Positions 12,008-22,704 of a stretch of 64,000 bases of DNA are shown in pieces. The stretch comes from Malus domestica (taxonomy: Eukaryota; Streptophyta; Magnoliopsida; Rosales; Rosaceae), in contig NC_091675.1 in the NCBI RefSeq assembly GCF_042453785.1, forward strand, positions 8,568,501 to 8,632,500, given 5' to 3'. How positions within the stretch are numbered: the stretch's first letter is position 1; each line of letters begins with the position of its first letter. Under the pieces are notes generated by a model. That model worked only from the letters and a program-made list of their open reading frames with translations, searched no databases and was not told the origin of the DNA. The position numbers were made by a program, and so were the translations under genes.

Positions 12008-13188
12008 TAAGTACCATATCTTTTTAAGCCATTTAACGTATTAACAACATTTTATATAAAAGTTTACCAAATACTAAGACATTGTTTTTTTTTTTAAAGC
12101 ACTTTTACAAAAAAAAAGTTTATCAAATACCCAACAACTTTATTTTACAACTGTTTTTTCTCATAGCACATCAGAATCAAATTTTTTTTTTTATTTTAAA
12201 CACAACAATACCAAATTAGCCCTAACTAAACCACTTTGTTTTCAGAGAGGTGGTTTTCACTCACTAAAAATTTGATAACTCAATCTTTCAGGTGCCCCTC
12301 TGCATATCCCAATTACATATACAAATGAAATGAAGAGATGTGCGATAAAACTCGACTATGTTTTGGTAACTAGGTAGAGTGTTAACCTCACGTCGGAAAA
12401 TTAAGAAACCTTTCGTGTTATATATACTTATGAGAAAAGTTTGTCCACATATACAGTTGTCTTTTGCAATGGGCTACCTGCAGTGAAATTTAAACAACTC
12501 TTTTGACATTATACTCCCAAGAAATCAAGCAGAGACCAGGGCAATCAATATAGTTGGATAGACATGCATGCACAAATCATAAAACAAACCGTACAGCTCT
12601 TAGTAGCGACATGGTTTACAAATATCTACAACACAAACATATCCCACTGTAGAACAACCAGACAAACAATGTAGGATGTAGTGACAGAAAGTGGATTTGG
12701 AAGAGTCTCCACATTATTTGTGTACATAAAGACCCCACGGAGACCTTCCATTATTTGTAATTCTAAAGATTTTAGATCCAGTGTCTCATCTGAAAAGAAA
12801 AAAAAATCCCGCACCCCATGTGAGATCATCTTTAGTGGGATCCAAACTTCTTTCCTTGAGTAGAACTCACACTTACATTTCCGAAACTGTAAAAAATGAA
12901 ATGAAAATATAGAAAAATAAAATGTAAATATAGTTTTTGTATTTATGACCCTGCCACATGTTTTAACTTCTCTACAGGATGTCGAGTATATAGATTTACG
13001 ACATTATATATTTCATGTAAGTCGAAACAAGAGATAAGCGGGCGGCTATGGAGTTTTTAAATCTAGGGTTTTGATAATGAAGGGAGAGAACGGCTATGTG
13101 TGCTCCTTCTTAGATTTGAAGCTTCCAATCAAAATATGCAATAGACAAAATAAAATTCTACTGAAAGTTAAAATAACAGGTAATGTTA
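12008..13188. other. Intergenic, contains T-rich repeat and partial flank copy
   Basis: At 12015-12210 there is a T-rich repeat (aagcacttttacaaaaaaa) related to 42745-43065. At about 12675-12720 a short segment (gtggatttggaagagtctc) matches the duplicated DUF247 flank and may be a third, mostly lost, copy. No gene is seen. Confidence 0.4.
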
Positions 13189-13546
13189 GAGCATCTTTAA
13201 AGGAGATGTCAAAATCTTAGGTGGAATGTCACCGTTCACATTTGACGTCAAAAGTCTCTCCAACCAAAATGTTATTTGCTGACTAAATTTGAAGACTTTG
13301 TGATTTGGAGTCAAATGTGACACCAATGTCAAATTTAGTTTAATGATGGGTCCCTTATTCCATTAGCATTCAACCAATACAAATTTTGCGTCAATATTTT
13401 TTTAATAATTACAATCATTTAAAGTTCTATTTAAATAATAAAATAATATTTCACAATTCAGTTGGAAATGTACAAAAATTGACATAAGGCTTCATATTGC
13501 TACATTAGCCCTCAATTGCAATTTGACATTTCTTTTTGAGATGGTC
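13189..13546. mobile_element. Harbinger-type MITE, 358 bp, TSD TTA
   Basis: Starts gagcatctttaaaggagatg and ends catttctttttgagatggtc, imperfect inverted ends of the same superfamily as the 3781-5359 block. TTA flanks both sides (13186-13188 and 13547-13549). No coding capacity. Confidence 0.8.
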
Positions 13547-13645
13547 TTAGGAAGACTAAATTTGAAGACTAAATTTGCAAATTAAATAATGTCATCAATA
13601 AGAATGAGTACGTTTATCAACGCTTAAGTAATAAACCAATTGTCA

Positions 13646-13806
13646 TTTGGTACTACGGTCTAGTGGTATTCCTCTTCACTTATAAATGAGAGGCCTTAGG
13701 TTCGATTCTCGCCAAAAGCCAATTTAAACCACATTATTGCTAGTCCATTGTGAGGCTAAACTCATCCCTCCCCCTTAGTGTAAATAATATCGTTTGTTAA
13801 AAAAAA
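13646..13806 (+). mobile_element. tRNA-derived SINE with about 20-bp target duplication
   Basis: A tRNA-like head has an A-box-like ggtctagtggtat and a B box ggttcgattctc, then a unique body and an A-rich tail. The flank aagtaataaaccaattgtca (13626-13645) recurs after the tail as aagtaataaatcaatcatca (13807-13826), a target duplication with four mismatches. This is diagnostic of a SINE rather than a functional tRNA, and the cloverleaf cannot close. Confidence 0.85.
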
Positions 13807-15577
13807 AAGTAATAAATCAATCATCAACTTTCATGTTTTTTAGTTTCTGAAATTTTGTCTGCAAATTTAATCTCTCTAGCATTACTCTAACCATCTAATA
13901 TACCTTTCATTATAAATTCCAATTTCCAACGACCATTCAAACATTATCTCTATACTAAAACCCAAGCAAAAAAACATTGTTCATTAACAGTGCACGGGCG
14001 GAAATGCCCTTCTATTCCTTAGTGTTCTGATTTTTTTTTACCAATTTATCCTTACACTAACAATTTTCAACAAGAAATACCCTTTGATTCTTTTGTACTC
14101 TGATTTTTTTTTTACCATTTTACCCTTTCATTCCACGCGTCTAGTTTTCCTTTTGCTTTAGTCGTGCATGCCCTCCAACTGGATCTCTGGAATTTTCCTT
14201 TGGTTTCTATCACCCATCCAATCTATCTGACTCACCATTACACACCTCCCTCCCACGCCTCATTCACTCAACGTTCACTTCTCTCTCTACCCAACTCGGA
14301 CTCTCCAATTTCCCAACACTGTCACTCTTTCTCATCTCCCAACGTTCAAACCAAAAAGCTGAAGACGGTTACATGAATTAAATGAAAATTAAAATATAAT
14401 GAATTTACTCTTAACCATAGTTTTTTTTTCCAAGAATAAGAAAAACCTTAAAATATCATGAGTGATCTTTGAAAAAGGTTGCTTCTTGAATATTTGTATT
14501 TATGTCCTTTAGGTCTTTTGAATGGACTTCCTATAATCTAAATAAAGCTAAATTGAATATCTGTTTTTGTATACTGTATTTGCTTTGTTAAATTAGTTTT
14601 TTTGTTGAAAATTGTTATTTGGTTTTGTAGATCAAAGGGGTCAAGGCGGTGGAGGAGTGGGTTAATGGTTTTGTATTCTTCTTGATAATTGTATGTGTTT
14701 ATGCGCTCATGATATTGTGAGACTGATTAAATGCATAGTATGCTTTTCAACATTATTACATGCTTCAGTTTTTTTGGAACTCATAGATAATTAGCTTTTC
14801 TATATTTGTTGATGCATTGAGTAGCTTATTTGATTTTAGTTTTCCTATGCCGGTGAATATGTTATTTACTACATTCTCGGCCTTAATATTATTTAAAAAA
14901 AAAATATTTGGGTGAATTAATAATAAATAAAAAACTGAGCGCAGAAATTTAGGAAATAACAACGAGTGTCAATCTACAACTTATATTATTAATTGTATGT
15001 AAAAATTGATTAAAAAACTATGAATGTATCAATACATATGAGTCATCAACTTTTACCAAATAAATAACTTAAGTTACAACTAAGAATGTGAGTAAATTTT
15101 GGTATGAGTGTTATACAAGTGTTGTTTTATAACAACTGTATGTAAGTTTATTCTACTCGAGATTATAACATGAAAAACTCCACAAAATAAGATTGCAGTA
15201 GTTGCAGCTCTGCCATCATTTCTGAACAATTAGGTAAAAATCTATCTTCTCTGCAAATTTTTTTTTAACAATGAACCGATGAATGCACAAAAAAGTATAG
15301 TATGATTTGATTTTTGTGTGTTGCTAGCACAGATTTACTAAGTCAATTACCTACTTTGCAACAACTTTTTTCTTGCCTTCTTGATTGACAGGTACGGATG
15401 CATGCATTGTACTTATATTTTGTGGTTTAATTATCCTCTTTGAAATTTCTATCAAGATATTCATTTTTCTTGCGTTTTAAAGTTGAAAAGTGTAGTTTTT
15501 GGAGTGAAAATAATTTCATGTACAAGTCACTTGCTTTTCATTTTTTCAGTTTGTGTTTGTTCATGTTAGATGCTTAA

Positions 15578-18076
15578 TGTCACATCCCGTCCAGGAATTT
15601 TAATTCCGAGGACATGAAAAGACGAAAATGCCCTTAAACGGGACTAAGGGGCGAAAATTTAACAATTGGTTTTACTTAAAGTTCCTAAGTTATTTGGTTT
15701 TAGGAACTTAAACTAGGCTTAAGTTTGGATTTTTATGTTGGAATTTATGAAATTGGGATTGGGTTGGACATGTGGGATCCCCACACCTCAAAACCCTCCC
15801 CATAACCCGTAACATTGTCCCTCTCTCTCTCCTCCCTCACGATTTCTCTCAGTTCTGTCTCTCTCTCCTTCGAACTCACACGGGCAAGCTCCAAAACCAT
15901 ATAAAACTTCTACCATCGTTCAATTTGAAACCACCATCGTGCTCCTGAAGACCACACGAACACAATGGTACCCATTTCAGGTAAGTTCTACTTCGGAAAA
16001 CGTAGTTTTTAAAGTTCCCGTGAAGAGCACTGTTCATGATCTTTGAATATGTTGTGTTTTAGGGAAATCTAAGCTCACAGGGAGCTCTAGGAGGTTCCCA
16101 CGAAGCTCGGAGTACTTCGTTTGAAGGATTTGGACGCCGGGATCACGTGGTTCATCTTTGGCCGGTTTTCTTGGAATTTTTCCGGTGAGATTTCCTGGTT
16201 TTTAGAGCTTTAAAGTAGTATATTGTGATTCTACATGTTGAGGGCTTTAAATTGATATATTATACGAAGAAAATGGTTGAGAAACGAAGGAGAACGAAGC
16301 ATTTGAAAATTCCCCAGTTTTCCGGCCACCGGAAAAAACCAGTCCGGCGAACCCGCGAGGAAGAAGGTGCGCGTGGGCGCGCGTGGACCCGTGCCTTCCT
16401 TGGCGCGTGGGGGCGCGTGCTACAGTAAAAAATTATTTTAAAAATATTTCGACGTCCGTGACGTCGAGTAGATCACTGTGGTATATTCATATACCCAAAT
16501 TGAGCACCGTATAAGAAAGTTATTAAGGATTGTTGGTTAGGTGTTCGAATAACGTTTTATAGTTTTCGCATTAGGTGAAAATGTGAATTGATGATCCGAC
16601 CGTTGGATCGTTACCAAACTTTAATACGTTGCAATACGTAATGTTTGAGGATTATTGGAACTTACGGATTGGGAATCCGAGTTACGGATCTTCTGGAATT
16701 GGAGTTGTAAGTTCATAAAATAAAATGTTAACCGTCACTTAATTTTGGAAATTGACGGAGATCCGACCGTTGGATGGTGATGAAATTTTAGGATGTTGTC
16801 CTAGAGATATATTGTGGACCTCTGGAAGTTATGGATTTAAAATCTGAGTGGCAGCTCTTCCGGATCGATCTACGTAGTGACGTATTTTATATAAGTTATA
16901 TATTCTATCGATATGAATTATGAGGTTGGAATTGATTATTGTTTTAGGCGCCGATCGTCATGACGCCTTGGCGTATTGTGCTAGGGAGTTGTAGGGCGAA
17001 CTCCAGGTGAGTGGGCAGTTTTGTTTTCCGTATATATATATACTTGACGTTTTCCCAGAAATTGAAATTGAATGAAAGTATGCTTTAAATGCAATGTATA
17101 AAATTATATGAAAAGTATATTGAAATGTGAATTGAGATGCCATGCATAAAAGTATATGAAAAGTATATAGAAATGTGAATCGAATTGCCATGCATGAAAT
17201 GATATGAAAAGTATGAAATTGAGATATGATGCATATGAATGAATGGTGCGGCGGACGCACAGGTGAGTATCAGGTGAGTATTTAAATACTGATATGATGA
17301 TGTTAATGTATATTGAGCTCAAATCCTGCACCATGGTTTAGTGCTTATAGTATTCACCGCATCGCACGCTCGCCTTGGATCCAAGTAGATGCTGGTCGCA
17401 CAGTCCACGCGGAGTGGGTGCGACGGGCCAGTCGAAGAGTGTTAGTGAGATTTCGACTGGTGGGTGACCTTAGATTATGTGCACAGATGATTGATGAGAA
17501 AGCACTAGAGCGTAACTTGTGTGCAGAAGGCCGGACAGGTCACAGAGGTGACTCCGGCAGAGTGAGAGTGATAGATTTTGAGCTCTAGGTTCAACCGTAC
17601 ATGGCTATTAGAGGGCCTCCGGTTGATTACTTTCTTGCACCTGATATGATTATTGTTGATGCATCCATACTTAACTGTTGAATTAGACATGGCATGGCAT
17701 GATTGATAAAGAAAAATGTTGAGATAGTAAAAATGAAGTTTGAGAATATATATGTATATTTATATTTTACATTTCTGGGAAAGTATACAGGTTTTACGGA
17801 GAGGGGTTACAACGTTTTGAGAAATGTTTGGATTTGGAAAAAGAATTGTTTTACTGACCCACTCAATTTTGGTTTTGCGCCCCTCCAGGTTCAGGAATCA
17901 CAAAGGTGTGGTGGCTACGAGGAATTCAGCGGTGTTCTGACAGATTGGACAAAATTAGGACTCACCTTCGGGTGTATCAACTTATAAATTGTATCTTAAA
18001 GCTTCCGTACTGTGCAAATGGTCACGTCACTCTCACGTGACGGCCAGCATGCCCTCCTTCGGGACGGGGTGTGTCA
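15578..18076. mobile_element. Solo-LTR-like element, 2,499 bp, TSD CTTAA
   Basis: Begins TGTCACATCCCGTCC and ends GGGACGGGGTGTGTCA, so it has TG...CA ends with short inverted termini, and is flanked by a perfect 5-bp duplication CTTAA (15573-15577 and 18077-18081). These are features of an LTR retrotransposon reduced to a single long LTR by recombination. No gag or pol similarity is seen inside. Alternatively it is a non-coding element with short inverted repeats. Confidence 0.7.
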
Positions 18077-19370
18077 CTTAAAGAAGCACTTCTATATTTT
18101 TTTAAGGGAGCATTTGGACTTTGATAAAAACTTCAAACATGTTTTAAATAAAAACATTTCTAGCAAAAACGCTTAAATGTATAAGTGCTTTTTACAGAAG
18201 AGCTTTCAAATGACTCATAAGCCCTTTGTTTCATTGCAATTGAAGATTTGGTTTTGGATTTCAGGTCAAGCTCTCTGAGTATATTGAGAATAAGTATGTG
18301 ATTCTTTTTTTTTACGCATTCGATGTCATATTTGTTTGTCCTATAGGTAATCATGTTTTCACAATCAGCATTTCTGAGTTGTACATGTTTTGTGTAAATA
18401 TTTTTACATATATATGCACAAAGCTTACAACACATTTAGTCCCTTATTCTAATATTTATATACAATACTTATAATCCATTCCACATTCCCACGACAACGT
18501 GCAAGCTATCTATATATACGAATTTGATAAGCAATGTCCATTATCTAAAATTTGGGACTGATCACAAAAAAGGGTTGTTACTTTTTATAATAGGAACGTA
18601 GAGGAACAATGGAATCAACTTTCATTTTCCAACGACTGACTCCAACTTTGTTGTTTTGTTCTCAATTTTAATCTGTTATCTACTTGAATCCATTTTTCTA
18701 AGCCTAATGACTCTGTTGTTTTGTTCTCAATTTTAGATAGAGAAACTTTTATTTGAAACACCGTTTGTCCATTTATGCATTTGTTTTTTCAAGTTAACAA
18801 TTCTGCAAAATGAGGGTTTATATTTCACTTTTTAACCACTTTAGACCAAATTTGTTTAAGCATAATTCAATTGATTGGTTTGAATATAAATAATTTGTAA
18901 AACTTGGATTCATATGGTATTTTAGGTTTAAGGCCACACAACTCAAACCACACATATGTTCAGTTATCTCATTGTTATCATCCATAGTTCAAACCACAAA
19001 TAATATAAAATTTGACATAAACTTTACATGTTTGATTAATAATGCCTAATGTTTTCGTCAATGTAGGACTTGGTGCGCCAACAGTTTTCAACTGCGTGAG
19101 TCATTTTTCTAACTTTCTGTTACTCCTTTTATTGTTCTGATGTTTAGCAAGAGGATCCTTCTAATAAATCCAACTGTCATTTGTTCACATTAACTTCTAT
19201 TTTTCCAATTTATAACAGATAAATGAAAAAGCTCCATGTGAGAAGAAAGAAGGAGGAACAAAGTGAAGAAACAAACCCATTAGATTAAAGGAAGTTCAAC
19301 TCTACTCATTGTTTCTTATTGTAGATAGGGTTGTAATTAGATTTCCACATATATAAACGTAGTATGGATT

Positions 19371-19373
<3 letters not shown>

Positions 19374-19402
<29 letters not shown>
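19374..19402. repeat. (TA)n microsatellite
   Basis: About fourteen uninterrupted TA units near the right end of the probable Helitron. Confidence 0.95.
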
Positions 19403-19406
<4 letters not shown>

Positions 19407-19458
19407 GCGACATATTTTATACAGTTTCTCCGTAGCATCGCGCGGGCACTCTTGCTAA

Positions 19459-20045
19459 TAAAAAACTAAAATCTTCAAGAAATGAAAAATACATAAATTG
19501 AAAAGACAAAAACCAAAAAGATGTAGGTTGGTATATAAGAAGTAAAAAATAAACAAGTAGATTTTGTTTTATATATTTATGAGGAGAGCGTTTAGTCAAA
19601 TTGAATTAATTTTTTCTGTCTGACCTTATATTTTTCCATGGCTATAAACATATTTGCAGCAGAAAAGTAATGCATGACTTTAATGCAGTATCTGAACATG
19701 GAAAACTATTATCATGTGGACCTCCAATACATAAATATATATATTTTTTATATAAATGATTTTGGAACTTTTTTTTTTTCTGCACATTTTTTTTTTAATT
19801 TTGTTTCTCCTCTTCTGATTCGTCCAAAGATTAGAATAATAAACATAAACAGGCAATGAAAGAAAAGGGATGCGTAGAAGTCACTTTTCTTTCTTTCTTC
19901 AGCCTAAAGTCTGCCTTGAAATTCTGGACTGTATGAGTTTTTTCACTCTTTTACACATGATACGGTTTCGACCCAATCTTTATCTCCCTGGTGTACCTAG
20001 GTAATCGATGCTATCGTCGTTTAAATTTATGTTTCCATCAAAATT
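19459..20045. other. Intergenic, no gene seen
   Basis: AT-rich with long T runs. The last part leads into the DUF247 pseudogene, and no further homologous blocks could be placed. Confidence 0.4.
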
Positions 20046-20320
20046 GTCGTCTTTTCTCTTGCTATTGATTTCGCTTGTTAAACAAAAAAAAAAAAAAAAA
20101 AAAAAAAGAAAAAAAAAAGAGGAAGTTTCAAGTAACTAAGGCCGCTGCTTCCAGTAAAACTGTCTTCGTTTCCCTTGCTATTTATCATTTATATATAATC
20201 ATAGAAGCTTGCCTCGGTCCGGCTTAGAAAATCTCGCAGGTACATTATTTTGTGCTCTTCAATGGCTTTTAAGTGTTCCTTGCCATGGTGAAGTGGGCCT
20301 ATAGAGACTACTTGAGGTCT
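20046..20320 (-). pseudogene. Rearranged DUF247 pseudogene fragment
   Basis: On the minus strand the segment 20320-20190 translates to pieces matching the intact gene at 1897-3273: PQVVSIGPLHHGKEHLK, EEHKIMYLRDFLSRTEASFYD. It then jumps to VLLEAA, then to a block matching the SLLEISYF region, and, after a poly-purine/A expansion (20083-20118), to EINSKRKDD matching the EIDSKRKEE region. At least two internal deletions and the homopolymer expansion destroy the frame. It shows that the DUF247 family had at least one further member here. Identification is by eye but covers several independent blocks in the right order. Confidence 0.85.
20083..20118. repeat. Poly-A tract inside DUF247 pseudogene
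   Basis: A run of about 35 bases that is nearly all A with two G interruptions. It lies between two DUF247-homologous blocks, so it expanded or inserted within the dead gene. Confidence 0.9.
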
Positions 20321-20853
20321 CATTCCCCTGACTTATCTTTCTTACTAAATTACAAACTATATTTATAGAACGGAAAACCTAATAAAATTTAATTCATATA
20401 GGCTACGCCAAAAACCAAAATAATTAAATAACTAAAAAATACTTACATGAGTAGTTGTTATGCGGAGGTTTATAGATAAAAACTTGCCCAAAGAAATGGA
20501 TGTTAGAGAGGTAAAAAGTCATATTTACCCTTGATTGAGGGAGAAATGGGCTAACGCACTTGACCAATTTGAATAGAATTGTGAATGTAATGTTGAAAAA
20601 AAAATTAAGGGTGAAAATTGGCAAAGTAATACAAGTTGAGGAGATAAATCAGCGAAAATCTTTTTATCTAATAATGAATTTAACTTCACTGGTATAGAAG
20701 GCAGGCAATAGAGTTTGAACTTGGATGTAAATCGTGTCCCTTCAACCTCCCCAATGGAGTGTTCAGCAGCCGGACAATCAACTCACAGTTATAGCAAATG
20801 AAACAATTGACTCAGAAGCCAATGGAAGTGACTAAGCCAACTGAAGGTGCTTT
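20321..20853. other. Intergenic, no gene seen
   Basis: No recognised coding or terminal-repeat structure. The sequence 20690-20790 has a faint tRNA-like B box (gagtttgaactt), too weak to call a SINE. Confidence 0.35.
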
Positions 20854-21214
20854 TTGATGAGTGAGCCAACTGGAAGAGAAATGCAGAATAAGCAACACAA
20901 AAATGTAGTTGGGGATGATTCGGAGTCTGACGGGGCTATCACCCCTCCTTCTCAACGTTTTGAAGTTAATTATGGCGATTTGGTTACTAATGTTTGCCAG
21001 CATTCCTCTCCTAATTCTTTCGATCTTCAAGAAGGTGCTAAAATTTGTGATATTGTTAATGAAGACGGAATGAATTTAGTTCTTTCAAAATCGCAAACAG
21101 CAAAGATGCGGAAAAAGATTAGAGATGGGAATATTTCTAAAGAAGTCAGGGAACCGTACCCAACGGCTTGATTATGACATTTCTTTTTTGGAATGTCCGA
21201 TGAACTATCATTAA
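20854..21214 (+). pseudogene. LINE (L1-type) remnant: end of ORF1 and start of ORF2
   Basis: An open frame of 105 codons ends in a basic segment (LVLSKSQTAKMRKKIRDG) similar to the lysine-rich C-terminus of plant LINE ORF1 proteins. A few bases after its stop, an ATG at about 21175 opens MTFLFWNVR before a stop; this resembles the first residues of the LINE ORF2 endonuclease domain (FWNVRG). The gag-like/ORF2 junction suggests a truncated L1 copy. The downstream body and tail are gone or unrecognisable. Confidence 0.5.
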
Positions 21215-21500
21215 CACTCTAAAAAAATTATCATTGACTCATTTATGATACGAAAAATAAGTATAAGAGGAAGTGCATTGTAACATATTTTAGAATGCTA
21301 GTAACATTGGTGTCTAATTTTTAGAAGCTTGCTTATGCTTTCCACAACACTTTCCTTCCGCCACATCTTCCGTGAAGCAAACGTTATTGCGGAAGCTGTT
21401 GGAATGCATGCAAGTCATATCTTTTGTTAAAATGCATGCATGAAATAAACATGTTGGATGACTAGTGAAGTTAGGCTAGTCAACCTTCTTTGTGTAAATT

Positions 21501-21551
21501 AGGCAAGTTAGGCAAGTTAGGAAATTAGGCAAGTTAGGCAAGTTAGGCTTA
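21501..21551. repeat. Short tandem repeat of aggcaagtt
   Basis: Five or so copies of the 9-mer aggcaagtt with one shortened unit. The surroundings (21451-21630) start tgttggatgac and include a ttgtaattgttttgat block ending ttcaaca, which could be a small LTR, but no target duplication was found. Confidence 0.7.
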
Positions 21552-22704
21552 TGTTATCTTTCTTTTCCTATATAATGTTTCATCTTGTAATTGTTTTGAT
21601 ATGAAATACACATCAAAAATTCAACAGAAGCTTTGGCGGTGGCAGGGCATTCGGTTCCTGACAATCAGCTATGGTTCCATTGTTGTTTTCCATCTCAGGC
21701 GAGATCTTGATGGCTTTGGGGCTTGGCTTTCTTTTGTTGCCCTTGCGTCTTCTCCTTGTTACTTTTATTTTCGTCTTAAAAAACAATTCACAAATATACG
21801 AGTATTGGGTTGGTCTGTCATGGCCTACAATTCATGTCCAATAAAGCCCATTTCTCAATGATGAATCACATTCTAAGCTAAAAAAAAAGGTAATTAATGA
21901 AATCAGAACAAAATTCAATTAAGTAGGAATGGATGAGCAAAGGTAAGAGCGATTTTCGGTCAGATCGGATCGGAAACAAGCATTCCAATGCCAATTCAAA
22001 AAGGTTTTGGAATAAATTATTAGTTTCAATTTAGAAATTTTGGATTATTGTAATTTATCGAAAATTTCTAAATCGGTTTTATCTCAAAATTTTTATGAGC
22101 ATACTTTGGATCTACTACATTTTGCAAGACTTTGAAAACTTTTAAACTTTTATGTTTTTACCATTCAATATTTTATTGGAATTTTGTGATATTTGTAGGA
22201 TCTTACTTGAGTGTATGACATAAACTTATGGGTAATGCTAGGAAAACCAAAATCTTAAACCAAATTTGCTAATCAAATAATGGGTCACCAATATAAAATA
22301 AGCACGTTAATCAACGTTTAAGTAATCTAAATATCAACAATCATATTATTTAATTTACAAATTTAGTTTAAAATATTTAATTTCCTTCGCATTATCCTAA
22401 AGCTTTATTAGACAACATTTTAAATACAAATAGTATGATTAAATATAGAAAAAATGAAATAAAATTATATTTAAATATAACAATAAACATGAGAAAACAA
22501 ATTTAATAAAAATTTCAATCGAATGGTGCATTACAATTTACACCCAAGGCCTTCGAAATTGTTCGGACTCGAACAAAAAATTTCGATTCGAATTGAAATT
22601 TCTAATCCAATTTTTTCCCTAGCCACGTGTGGGTCACGCCGATGTTTGTGACTAGGGACCCGGTGACTGCCATCCGGGAAACCGTTACCTTCCTTCCCGA
22701 CAAA
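21552..22704. other. Intergenic and 5' flank of CCR4-6
   Basis: No coding region is recognised. The final 100 bases become GC-richer before the CCR4-6 ATG and probably include its promoter and 5' UTR. Confidence 0.4.

Larger units (their letters stand above)
13947..19458 (+). mobile_element. Probable Helitron, about 3.0 kb plus nested insertion
   Basis: The left end tctctatactaaaacccaag follows an A, and the right end has a GC-rich hairpin-like segment (ccgtagcatcgcgcgggc) eleven or so bases before a terminal ctaa followed by T. This matches the Helitron pattern of 5' TC, a 3' hairpin then CTRR, and insertion between A and T. No Rep/helicase is encoded, so it would be non-autonomous. A 2,499-bp solo-LTR-like element is nested at 15578-18076. 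The hairpin is imperfect and the two ends are far apart, so the pairing of ends is inferred. Confidence 0.4.

Noticed and set aside
13650-13730. tRNA gene
   Set aside because: A-box and B-box-like motifs are present but the cloverleaf arms do not pair, and the segment has a SINE tail and target duplication.
16225-16428. Arg-rich 67-codon frame
   Set aside because: Lies inside the solo-LTR-like element, has GC-rich simple composition and no similarity to any family I recognise.
21451-21630. Small solo LTR or TRIM
   Set aside because: It has TG...CA-like ends, but no target duplication, partner LTR or PBS could be found.
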